Source: Roseiarcus sp963807735
GTDB lineage: Bacteria; Pseudomonadota; Alphaproteobacteria; Rhizobiales; Beijerinckiaceae
Assembly: GCA_963807735.1 (NCBI GenBank)
Contig: CAWEDI010000015.1
Location: 1-64,000 of the forward strand
DNA length: 64,000 nt
Direction: 5' to 3'
Shown piece after piece: positions 1 to 7,060 of the stretch. The translations under genes were made by a program, and so were the position numbers. Below the pieces are notes generated by a model. It was given only the letters and a program-made list of their open reading frames with translations, did no database searches and was not told the DNA's origin. The stretch's first letter is position 1, and every line of letters starts with the position of its first letter.

Positions 1-502
1 GGAGACAAGCTGCGGGCGGATGAAGCTGCTGGCCTCGTCAAACAGCGCCGCCTGTGAGAGTTGGTCGCTCGACAGCGCGATCTGCAGGATCGGGACGCTC
101 GACGCATCGAACGCAGGACGGTCGGCGGGTTGATCCGGCCGGCATCTGTTTGAGGACGGTCTGCGACGTTGCGCCGATCTGGGCCAGCGCCTGGCTGATA
201 TTCATTTTGGCTGGAAAATATCTTGATGATCCCGTAGTCGGCCATCGATTTGAAATTGATGTGCTAATATTGTTCACGCTCGTCGTGGCGCCCCGTTCGT
301 AATAGGTGACTATTCGCCCCGCCATGTTATCGGGCGACAGGCCGTTGTAGCTGAAGACAACACTGATCACCGGAATATTGATGTTGGGGAAATATCGACC
401 GGGGTGCGAACGGATGGAAATGACGCCAAAGATCAGGATCAACAATCCCATGACGACAAAGGTGTACGGGCGGTTCAGGGCGATCTTGACGATCCCGACC
501 AT
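1..502 (-). pseudogene. RND efflux pump inner-membrane subunit, 5' part, frameshifted
   Basis: Starts at ATG 500-502 behind GGGAGA and reads leftwards off the window. The N-terminus MVGIVKIALNRPYTFVVMG is the first membrane helix of HAE1-type RND drug/solvent exporters, followed by FPNINIPVIS, GLSPDNMAGRIVTYYER, ISQALAQIGATSQTVLKQMP and, in another frame, ASSVPILQIALSSDQLSQA. These blocks are in family order but in different frames: the frame changes near 400, 267, 222, 207, 151 and 108, mostly as if one base of a short homopolymer were missing. The product would be an inner-membrane proton antiporter if intact. As written it cannot be made, so it is a pseudogene or badly sequenced. Its membrane-fusion partner is not in view. 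Confidence 0.75.
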
Positions 503-570
503 ACATCTCTCCCGCCAACAGGAGCCGTCCCAGGCTCCCACGGAGCGGCTCGTCACCCGCAAGGCTGCGA

Positions 571-747
571 TCAAGCCGCGCGTGAGTCTTTGTGCGTTGG
601 CTGAGATGTTATGGAGAAAGGCTGAGCCGGCCATGGCGCGGCTGAATTCGCCTTATGCTCTTCAAGCGAAACGAACTCACCCCGATCAAGCGCAGCTACG
701 CTCTCGTCGACATAGGGTTTCGCCAATGCCATAAAAGCGGTCGCCAT
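571..747 (-). CDS. small antitoxin-like ORF, possibly a remnant
   Basis: A 58-residue reading frame between the RND gene and the insertion sequence. Residues 9-33 (AKPYVDESVAALDRGEFVSLEEHKA, described in part: AALDRGEFVSLEE) resemble the C-terminal tail found on ParD/CopG-type antitoxins, where a phrase such as ALDRGEFVSLEE is common. The remaining tail looks random and there is no ribbon-helix-helix part and no toxin next to it. The frame stays open upstream as far as the insertion-sequence edge. It may be a leftover of a toxin-antitoxin module; low confidence that it is expressed. Confidence 0.25.
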   Translation of the reverse strand: MATAFMALAKPYVDESVAALDRGEFVSLEEHKANSAAPWPAQPFSITSQPTHKDSRAA

Positions 748-782
748 TTCGCTACAATGCTGCGCCGCTAGACCCGCCGTCC

Positions 783-803
783 CTAGGGGGTGTCCTCATT
801 TAG
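783..803 (+). repeat. left terminal inverted repeat of the IS, with CTAG flank
   Basis: CTAG followed by GGGGTGTCCTCATTTAG. It matches the right end (1614-1634) read on the other strand at 20 of 21 positions. Confidence 0.85.
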
Positions 804-863
804 GGGATTCGCAAATCAGGAAAAGCGTGATTCATGAGGAGCCTTCCTACTGGGGGCTTTTGG

Positions 864-1621
864 ATGAAGCGCTACGGACTGCGCGACGATCAGTTTGCTC
901 GCATCGAGCAATTGCTGCCGGGTCGCCCCGGCTACGTTGGTCGCGACAGTGAACGAGGCAACCGGCTTTTCGTTGACGCGGTTATTTGGAAGTTCCGTTC
1001 GGGAGCGCCGTGGCGCGATTTGCCGGAACGCTTCGGCCCTTGGAAGAATATTCACACCCGCTTCTCGCGTTGGGCCAAGAGGGGCGTATGGGAGAATCTT
1101 TTCAAGGTTTTGGCCGATGACCCCGACAACGAATACGCCATGATCGACGCGACCATCGTCAGAGCCCACCAGCACAGCGCCGGGGCTCGAAAAAAGGGGG
1201 TCTCGACCAAGCCATAGGTCGCTCGCGCGGCGGGTTGACCACCAAAATTCATGTCGTCGTTGACGCCTTGGGCAACCCGTTGGCGCTGAGCCTCACCGGT
1301 GGACAAGCTCACGACATCACTCAAGCCGAGACGCTTATCGCTAACGTGGCGCCAGACGCGGTCCTCGCTGACAAAGGCTATGACTCGGATGGCTTCATCG
1401 CGAGCCTTGAACGTCGAGAGATCGAGGCGGTCATTCCTCCCAAGGCCAATCGTAAAATCAAACGCGATTGCGACTACGCCCTATACGCAGAACGCAACCT
1501 GATCGAACGTTTCTTCCAGTATATCAAACAGTTTCGAGGCGTCGCCACGCGCTATGAAAAAACCGCTCGCAACTTTCTCGCCGGCCTTCATTTGGTCTGC
1601 GCTCTGGCTTGGCTTAAATGA
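864..1621 (+). CDS. IS5-family DDE transposase, made by -1 programmed frameshift
   Basis: Cuts and joins the ends of the insertion sequence. The first frame (864-1217; an upstream ATG at 834 is also possible) encodes the DUF4096-type N-terminal domain starting MKRYGLRDDQFARIEQLLPG and the first catalytic Asp in AMIDATIVRAH. The second frame, entered by a -1 shift at 1190-1196, continues with GRSRGGLTTKIH, the second Asp in LADKGYDSDG and the catalytic Glu in RNLIERFFQYIK, ending in the right inverted repeat. Without the shift the first frame stops at 1217. Fused length is about 251 residues, normal for this group. ATG 864 is preferred because family members begin at the MKRYGL-like sequence. 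Confidence 0.9.
1190..1196 (+). other. slippery heptamer for -1 ribosomal frameshift
   Basis: A AAA AAG in the zero frame (codons CGA AAA AAG GGG), followed by GGGG. A -1 slip joins the two transposase frames. This is the standard arrangement in the IS427 group. Confidence 0.75.
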
Positions 1622-1634
1622 GGACACCCCCTAG
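1614..1634 (-). repeat. right terminal inverted repeat of the IS, with CTAG flank
   Basis: Mirror copy of the left end. The transposase stop codon TGA (1619-1621) lies inside this repeat, and the terminal CTAG supplies the TAG stop codon of the neighbouring DUF1178 gene on the minus strand. Confidence 0.85.
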
Positions 1635-2065
1635 TTCGCCTCGTCCGGCAGTACGGGCATCGGCGCGATCCGCACGCCTTCCTCCAGCAGCGCCTTGACC
1701 TCGGCGAGATTCGCTTGGCCGCGAATCGCCCGCTCCGGCGCCTCGCCGGCGTGGATCGCGCGCGCGGCGGTCGGAAACTCCGCGCCGACGTCATCGGTCC
1801 GCGCCTCTATCTCGCGACGCAAGGCGAGCATCGCCTCGCGCACCTGCCGCGACTTCTCGTCGATCAAGGCGACCGGGCGGTCCCCCGGCTCGGGGCGGCC
1901 ACGCGTGACCACGGCCGGCGCCATCGGCGCCTTGGCGACACGCGGCGATCCGCATTCCGGGCAGGTAACGAAGCCGCGACGGGCTTGCTCCTCATACGCC
2001 GCGCCGTCGGGAAACCAGCTCTCGAACTCGTGGCCCCGCTCGCAGGCGAGCGTGAACTTGATCAT
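1631..2065 (-). CDS. DUF1178 family protein
   Basis: 144 residues. The N-terminus MIKFTLACERGHEFESWFPDG and a second cysteine pair in FVTCPECGSP give the layout of the DUF1178 family, small cytoplasmic proteins that may bind zinc through these cysteines; no function is established. Its ATG overlaps the grxC stop as ATGA, so the two are translationally coupled and probably one transcript. The TAG stop codon is part of the CTAG at the insertion-sequence junction, so the coding sequence is complete although the transposon begins at its last base. Confidence 0.85.
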   Translation of the reverse strand: MIKFTLACERGHEFESWFPDGAAYEEQARRGFVTCPECGSPRVAKAPMAPAVVTRGRPEPGDRPVALIDEKSRQVREAMLALRREIEARTDDVGAEFPTAARAIHAGEAPERAIRGQANLAEVKALLEEGVRIAPMPVLPDEAN

Positions 2066-2319
2066 GCTGTCAACAGCGGGTCGAGCCGCCCCGCCCGATC
2101 GAGTTCGTAGAGGTCGTCGCACCCGCCGACATGAGCGCCGGCGATGAAAATCTGCGGCACCGTCGACCGGCCGGCCGCCTTGACCGCCATCGCGGCCTGG
2201 GCTGCGCGGTCGCCGTCGACGCTGATTTCCTCGAAAGCAGCGCCCTTGCGCCGCAACAGGTCCTTGGCGGCGTGGCAATAGGGGCACGACGACTTGGTGT
2301 AGATGACGATCGCGGGCAA
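2062..2319 (-). CDS. grxC: glutaredoxin 3
   Basis: 85 residues, full length for a monothiol/dithiol class I glutaredoxin. It reduces protein disulfides and glutathione mixed disulfides with glutathione in the cytoplasm. Visible motifs: active site CPYC at about residues 12-15 (SSCPYCHAAKDLL), the cis-proline segment TVPQIFI and the glutathione-binding GGCDDL near the C-terminus. It is the first gene of a pair with DUF1178 (ATGA overlap), which is a frequent pairing in alphaproteobacteria, where comF is often upstream as here. Confidence 0.93.
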   Translation of the reverse strand: MPAIVIYTKSSCPYCHAAKDLLRRKGAAFEEISVDGDRAAQAAMAVKAAGRSTVPQIFIAGAHVGGCDDLYELDRAGRLDPLLTA

Positions 2320-2371
2320 CTTTGCTCTCCGGTTGTCATTTATATGTGACGCCGCGATGTCGGCACAACCC

Positions 2372-3151
2372 TCATTGCGCCACCCGAGCGAACACCAGCA
2401 CGTCGACCGCCTTCGCGCCGCCGCGCAACAGCGCGCGCGAGGCGGCGTTGGCGGTCGCGCCCGAGGTCAGCACGTCGTCGATCAGCACGATCCGGCGCCC
2501 GCGCAGCGGAGCGGCCTCGGGGCAGCGGAACGCGCCTTGCAGGTTTTCCGCGCGCTCGGCGCGGCTCAGGCCGACCTGCGAGCGAGTCCGCCGCACACGC
2601 TCGACGAGGCGAAACTCCAGCGGTTTGCCGCAGCGGCGCGAAACCTCGCGCGCCAGCGCGGCGGCCTGATTGAATTGCCGTCGCCACAGACGGGTGTAAT
2701 GCAGGGGAATCGGCGCCAGCGCGTCGGCCTCGGCGAGAATGTCGGCGCCGGCGCGCGCCATCCAGGCGCCCATTGGGCCGGCGAGCTCCAGGCGGTCGGA
2801 ATATTTGAGCCGATGCACCAGCCGCCGCGCCGGCCCGTCCTCGAAGCAGACCACGGCGCGGGCGCGCTGGAAAACCGGGGGATCGTCGACAGCGCGTTGC
2901 GACAGAACGCCGGCGCCCATATCGTGCTCGAACGGCGTGCCGAGGCGGTCGCAGAACGGTCGCTCGATGAACCGCATTGCGTCCCAGCATGCGCCGCACA
3001 ACGCCCCGTGTTCGGAGACGGCGCCGCGGCAGGCGAGACAGGTCGGCGGAAATACGAGGTCGAGCGCGGCGCGGCGCGCCATCGCCCCAAACTCGCCGAG
3101 GCGGGTCGACCACGCGCGCGAAGGCGCGGAGGCTTCGAAGGACAGGTTCAC
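2372..3151 (-). CDS. comF: ComF family phosphoribosyltransferase-like protein
   Basis: 259 residues. An N-terminal cysteine cluster (CLACRGAVSEHGALCGACW, about residues 38-56) forms the zinc finger typical of ComF, and the C-terminal half has a type I phosphoribosyltransferase fold with the PRPP loop VLIDDVLTSGATANAAS. ComF proteins are cytoplasmic and needed for DNA uptake in naturally competent species; in most others the role is unknown. It lies just upstream of grxC-DUF1178 on the same strand with a gap of about 50 bp, so it is probably the operon's first gene. Transcribed away from the cupin gene. Confidence 0.88.
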   Translation of the reverse strand: MNLSFEASAPSRAWSTRLGEFGAMARRAALDLVFPPTCLACRGAVSEHGALCGACWDAMRFIERPFCDRLGTPFEHDMGAGVLSQRAVDDPPVFQRARAVVCFEDGPARRLVHRLKYSDRLELAGPMGAWMARAGADILAEADALAPIPLHYTRLWRRQFNQAAALAREVSRRCGKPLEFRLVERVRRTRSQVGLSRAERAENLQGAFRCPEAAPLRGRRIVLIDDVLTSGATANAASRALLRGGAKAVDVLVFARVAQ

Positions 3152-3280
3152 GTAGGCAGCCTACCGATTTTTTTGACGCCCCGCGAGTTGCTTTCCCTGC
3201 GCCGCGCGACCTGAGACAATGCTGGCGCTGCAAGGTCGGCGAGCTTGCGCTCGACCGGATATTTGCGAGAGGAGACGCCG

Positions 3281-3796
3281 ATGAACGCCGATACGACCCG
3301 CCGCGAACTTTTCGTCGCGCCGCTGCTCGCCGCCGCCTTCGCCACGTTGAACGGCGCGCTAGTCGAGGCGGCGGGCGTCGATCCCGCCATGACGATGATT
3401 ACGCCCCCGGACAAGATTCCCTGGCGGCCGCTCTACAATTTCCCAGCCGGCGCGGCCGAATCGGCGCCGATGTTCGGCAAGCTCTCGGAGCCCGGGCCCT
3501 ATTTTGTCCTGATCCGTTGGAATCCCGGCTACATGAGCGCGCCGCACTGGTATGAGACCGACCGGCTGTGCGTCGTCCTCTCGGGGACGTGGTGGTGTGC
3601 GAGCGGCGAAGATTTCGCGCCCGAGGCGACCGTACCCGTCACGCCGGGATCGTTCGTGCGCCGCATCGCCAGGACGCCGCACTATGACGGGGTGAAAAAA
3701 ACCGACGCGGCGCCGGCGATCATCGCCATTTCCGGCCTGGGGCCGATCACCTATCACTTGACCGACCCCTCGAAGCCCGGTTGGCGCGAGGTCTGA
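3281..3796 (+). CDS. exported cupin-domain protein
   Basis: 171 residues. ATG 3281 is chosen because GAGAGGAGA precedes it. The N-terminus TTRRELFVAPLLAAAFATL has a twin-arginine and hydrophobic stretch like a Tat signal, suggesting export. The rest is a cupin barrel: SAPHWYETDRLCVVLSGTWW carries the first His and Glu-like positions and the strand pattern, and PGSFVRRIARTPHYDG carries the second motif. Such proteins are often annotated as DUF4437 or simple cupins, with no known substrate. The stop overlaps the start of the next methyltransferase (TGATG), so the two are co-translated. Confidence 0.75.
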   Translation: MNADTTRRELFVAPLLAAAFATLNGALVEAAGVDPAMTMITPPDKIPWRPLYNFPAGAAESAPMFGKLSEPGPYFVLIRWNPGYMSAPHWYETDRLCVVLSGTWWCASGEDFAPEATVPVTPGSFVRRIARTPHYDGVKKTDAAPAIIAISGLGPITYHLTDPSKPGWREV

Positions 3797-4659
3797 TGTC
3801 GGCTCCCCGGCTGTTCGACCGCGCCCTCGCCGCCCGCCGCCTCGACCGCGCCATCGCCGCCGGTCCCGCCGACTTTCTGCTGGCGCGCGCGGCGGAGGAC
3901 CTCGCCGAGCGGGTCGCGCTGGTGAAGCGCGATTTTACCGACGCCGTCGACATTGGCACGCCGGGGCCGCAGGCCGCCGCCGCGCTCGGGGCGACGCACG
4001 TCACCCGGATCGCGCCGACGAAGGCAAGTCTCGGCGCGGGCCGCTTTGTCGGTCTGGTCGGCGACGTTGAACAGCCGCCGGTCGGCGAAAATGCTTTCGA
4101 TCTCGCCGTCTCGCTGCTCGCCTTGCATCAGGTCGACGACTTGCCCGGCGCGCTGATCCAGATCCGCCGCGCGTTGAGGCCCGACGGCCTGTTCCTCGCC
4201 GCCCTGCCCGGCGGCGACACGCTGACGGAGCTGCGCGAATGCCTGCTCGTCGCCGAAAGCGAGGCCAGCGGCGGCGCGAGCCCGCGCGTCATCCCGTTCG
4301 CCGACGCGCGCGCGCTCGGCGGTCTGTTGCAACGGGCGGGGTTCGCGCTGCCGGTGGTCGACAGCGACCGCTTCGTCGTCCGCTACGCCGACATGTTCGG
4401 GCTGATGCGCGATCTGCGCGCCTTTGGCGCCACCAATACGCTCGTCGACCGCTCGCGCAGGTTTGCGAGGCGCGAAATGTTTCTCCGCGCCGCGCGGTTG
4501 TATGCTGAGCGCTTCGCCGATCCGGATGGGCGTGTGCGGGCGACCTTCGAAATCCTATGGCTGTCGGGCTGGGCGCCGCATCCGAGCCAACCGAAGCCGC
4601 TCGCGCCGGGATCGGCGAAGACGCGGCTGGCGGACGCGGTGAAACGAAACCCGGGGTGA
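3796..4659 (+). CDS. BioC/NDUFAF5-like SAM-dependent methyltransferase
   Basis: 287 residues, class I methyltransferase. The N-terminus LFDRALAARRLDRA is typical of the group related to mitochondrial NDUFAF5 and bacterial BioC. The SAM-binding region is partly degenerate (AVDIGTPGPQAAAALG), followed by FDLAVSLLALHQVDDLPGA and LRPDGLFLAALPGGDTLTELR, which are well conserved. The family in alphaproteobacteria usually lies beside comF/grxC, as here, and its substrate is unproven; arginine hydroxylation or methylation in complex I assembly is known only for the eukaryotic relative. Start overlaps the cupin stop by one base. Confidence 0.8.
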   Translation: MSAPRLFDRALAARRLDRAIAAGPADFLLARAAEDLAERVALVKRDFTDAVDIGTPGPQAAAALGATHVTRIAPTKASLGAGRFVGLVGDVEQPPVGENAFDLAVSLLALHQVDDLPGALIQIRRALRPDGLFLAALPGGDTLTELRECLLVAESEASGGASPRVIPFADARALGGLLQRAGFALPVVDSDRFVVRYADMFGLMRDLRAFGATNTLVDRSRRFARREMFLRAARLYAERFADPDGRVRATFEILWLSGWAPHPSQPKPLAPGSAKTRLADAVKRNPG

Positions 4660-4712
4660 TCGCGTCTTGCTTTCGACACCCCGGCCGCGTTGATAGGCTC
4701 GAGGAGACGACC

Positions 4713-5372
4713 ATGAGTTCGCGCGCGACGCCGCTCGACCAGCAAGCTTCCGACGCCGCCTACGACCGCTGGGCGCCGATTTACGATCTCGTGTTCAATT
4801 TGCCGTTCCAGCCCGGGCGGCTAGCCGCAGCGGCTGCCGCGGCTGAGGCCGCGGGCCGCAACGGCGAAATCCTGGTGGTCGGCGTGGGCACGGGGCTAGA
4901 ACTGCCACTGCTGCCGCCTGCGACGCGCGTGACCGGCGTTGATCTAAGCCGGCCGATGCTCGACGTCGCCCGCAAGCGCGTGGCGCGAAGGCGTCTCACC
5001 CAGGTCGAAGCGCTGATCGAAATGGACGCGCAGGCCCTGGGCTTCTCTGACGCGTCATTCGACGTCGCGCTGGCGCCGTACGTGATGAGCGTGGTGCCGG
5101 ACCCGGCGAAGGCGCTCGACGAGATGTGGCGGGTGACGCGGCCCGGCGGCGAACTCGTGCTAATCAACCATTTCGCCAGCGAACACGGCTGGCGCGCGGC
5201 GGTCGAAACGGCGATGGAGGGGGCGTCGGCGTGGCTAGGCTGGCGTCCGCGCTTCCCTTACAGCGCGGTCGGCGATTGGCTCGTCGCTAGGCCAGACGCG
5301 CGGCTCCTAGAGCGGCGGGCGTTGCCGCCGCTCGGCCTATTCACGCTGATCCGGATCGGCAAGCCGGCCTAG
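4713..5372 (+). CDS. pmtA: phosphatidylethanolamine N-methyltransferase, PmtA type
   Basis: 219 residues. It transfers methyl groups from SAM to phosphatidylethanolamine on the way to phosphatidylcholine at the inner membrane. The family pattern is clear: AYDRWAPIYDLVFN at the N-terminus, SAM motif ILVVGVGTGLELPLLP, acidic GVDLSRPML, SFDVALAPYVMSVVPDP, and the ending LPPLGLFTLIRIG. ATG 4713 follows GAGGAGACG. It lies 53 bp after the preceding methyltransferase and converges with ilvH, overlapping its last codon by four bases. A more general class I methyltransferase is the only real alternative. Confidence 0.8.
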   Translation: MSSRATPLDQQASDAAYDRWAPIYDLVFNLPFQPGRLAAAAAAAEAAGRNGEILVVGVGTGLELPLLPPATRVTGVDLSRPMLDVARKRVARRRLTQVEALIEMDAQALGFSDASFDVALAPYVMSVVPDPAKALDEMWRVTRPGGELVLINHFASEHGWRAAVETAMEGASAWLGWRPRFPYSAVGDWLVARPDARLLERRALPPLGLFTLIRIGKPA

Positions 5373-5917
5373 ATCGGCTCTGGCCCGCGCGAGATCGCGG
5401 CGACGCCGGTGCGCGACACTTCGACGAGCCCGATCGGCCGCATCAGGTCGACGAAATCGTCGATCTTGCGCGGGGCTCCGGTGATCTCGAAGATAAAACT
5501 CTCCGTCGTCGCGTCGATCACTTTGGCGCGGAACGCCTCCGCCAGTTGCAGCGCCTCGACGCGCGCATCGCCCTTGCCGCGCACCTTCACCATCGCCAGC
5601 TCGCGCTCGATCGCGCGCGCGGCGAGCGTCAGATCGGTGACGGAGTGCACCGGCACCAATCGCTCCAACTGATGCCGCACCTGCTCGATCACCTCCGGCG
5701 TGCCCGAGGTGGCGATGGTGATGCGCGAAAGGTGGGTTTCATGCGCGACCTCGGCGACCGTGAGGCTCTCGATATTGAACGAGCGCGCCGAGAACAGGCC
5801 GACGACGCGGGCGAGCACGCCGGGCTCGTTGTCGACCAGCACGCTGAGCGTGTGGCTCTCCATATTTTGCTTGCCGATCGGCGAGGAATAGGGCGATGGC
5901 GGGTAGGCTTTGGTCAT
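5369..5917 (-). CDS. ilvH: acetolactate synthase small (regulatory) subunit
   Basis: 182 residues. It binds the catalytic subunit and confers valine feedback control in branched-chain amino-acid synthesis. The N-terminal ACT domain is visible as HTLSVLVDNEPGVLARVVGLF and FNIESLTVAEV; the C-terminal ALS_ss domain includes ARVEALQLAEAFRAKVID and FIFEITGAPRKIDDFV. It is the last gene of the ilv cluster; its ATG overlaps the threonine dehydratase stop (ATGA), so that gene separates it from ilvI. An internal Met at residue 19 would also give a normal ACT domain. Confidence 0.93.
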   Translation of the reverse strand: MTKAYPPSPYSSPIGKQNMESHTLSVLVDNEPGVLARVVGLFSARSFNIESLTVAEVAHETHLSRITIATSGTPEVIEQVRHQLERLVPVHSVTDLTLAARAIERELAMVKVRGKGDARVEALQLAEAFRAKVIDATTESFIFEITGAPRKIDDFVDLMRPIGLVEVSRTGVAAISRGPEPI

Positions 5918-6903
5918 TTGGGCGAATCCTCGCTCGGCCGCGCGATGCGGCGCTGAAACAGGTCGAAATCGATGTTACCGCCGGTGAGCGCGAGGCCGAC
6001 CTTGCGGCCCACCAATCGCGCGCGCTCTTGCATCGCCGCGGCGAGCCCCGCCGCGCCGGCGCCTTCGGCGAGATTGTGGGTATCCGTCCAATAGGCGCGC
6101 ACGGCGTCGGCGATCTCGTCGTCGCTGACGACGACGATGCGCGCGACGCGGCGCATGATGACGTCGAGCGCTTCCTGGTCGGGCATGCGCGTCGCCATGC
6201 CGTCGGCGAATGTGTCGGCGGCGTTGGTTGAAATTGCGTGGCCTGCGGCGAACGACAAGGCGTAGGCCGGTGCGCCCTCGGCCTGCACGCCGACGATCTC
6301 CGTCTTCAGCCCCAACGCGTCGCGGGCCGCTGTCGCGCCGCAGACCCCGGAGCCCTGCCCGATTGGGACGTAAAGCACGTCGAGGTCCGGGTGGGCGCGA
6401 AGCAACTCCAGCGCATAGGTGGCGACGCCGCGCACGAGATCGCGATGAAAAGAAGGGACCAGTTCGAGACGCTCAGCTTGCGCGAAGCGAATCGCCTCCT
6501 CGCGCGCGGCCTGGAAATCCTCGCCGTATTCGACGAGTTCGGCGCCGAGCGCGCGCATGGCGGCGTTCTTCTCGACCGAATTGCCGTGGGGGACATAGAC
6601 GATCGGCGCGATGCCGGCGCGTCGGGCGGCGAAGGCGAGGCTCTGGCCGTGATTGCCGCGCGTCGCGGACACCAGCGCGCGCGCCTCGTGCGCACGGCGG
6701 CGCAGCGCGTCGACATAGGTCAAGCCGCCGCGCACCTTGAAGGCGCCGGTCGGGTTGTGGTTCTCGTGTTTGACGACCGCCTCCGCGCCGAGCCGCTCGC
6801 AGATGAGCGGCCAAACAATCGCCGGCGTCGGCGGGATCGCCTCGTGGACGAGCGCATGGGCGGTTTCGAGTTCGGCGAGCGTGAACATGGCGCGGCCTTG
6901 CAA
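5914..6903 (-). CDS. threonine dehydratase, short form without regulatory domain
   Basis: 329 residues, fold-type II PLP enzyme. It deaminates threonine (or serine) to 2-oxobutyrate, the precursor of isoleucine. The PLP lysine is in NPTGAFKVRGGL (about residue 55), the phosphate-binding loop is IGQGSGVCGA, and GGNIDFDLFQ closes the domain. There is no C-terminal ACT-like domain, so it lacks the isoleucine-sensing part of classical IlvA. It lies between ilvI and ilvH, coupled to ilvH by an ATGA overlap, which points to a role in isoleucine supply. A catabolic or 3-hydroxyaspartate dehydratase role cannot be excluded. Confidence 0.82.
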   Translation of the reverse strand: MQGRAMFTLAELETAHALVHEAIPPTPAIVWPLICERLGAEAVVKHENHNPTGAFKVRGGLTYVDALRRRAHEARALVSATRGNHGQSLAFAARRAGIAPIVYVPHGNSVEKNAAMRALGAELVEYGEDFQAAREEAIRFAQAERLELVPSFHRDLVRGVATYALELLRAHPDLDVLYVPIGQGSGVCGATAARDALGLKTEIVGVQAEGAPAYALSFAAGHAISTNAADTFADGMATRMPDQEALDVIMRRVARIVVVSDDEIADAVRAYWTDTHNLAEGAGAAGLAAAMQERARLVGRKVGLALTGGNIDFDLFQRRIARPSEDSPK

Positions 6904-6924
6904 TCGTTGTTTGAGCGACAGGCC

Positions 6925-7045
6925 CCGTCATGGCGAGCGAAGCGAAGCCATCCAGCCGCGCCGAGACGCTAAGGCCGAGCGCCGGAGTGGAGTCCGCAGC
7001 CGACGCGCGAACCCCTGGATGGCGTCGCTTCGCTCGCCATGACGG
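6925..7045. repeat. dispersed palindromic repeat, copy 1
   Basis: About 120 bp with long inverted ends: CCGTCATGGCGAGCGAAGCG at one side and its complement at the other, around a variable centre. It lies in the gap between ilvI and the threonine dehydratase of the same operon, so it is transcribed and should fold into a hairpin. Three more copies are at 10138, 22096 and 38732. Confidence 0.9.
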
Positions 7046-7060
7046 AGAGCGCGGCGCGCT

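Larger units (their letters stand above)
786..1631. mobile_element. IS5-family (IS427-group-like) insertion sequence, complete
   Basis: About 846 bp, bounded by near-perfect inverted repeats that begin GGGGGTGTCCTCATTTA, with one transposase gene in two overlapping frames joined by a slippery A6G. Both ends abut CTAG (783-786 and 1631-1634), so the target duplication is TA or CTAG depending on where the ends are drawn. Intact ends, intact DDE residues and an intact slip site suggest a recent, possibly active copy. It sits exactly at the stop codon of the DUF1178 gene without destroying it. Confidence 0.9.
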
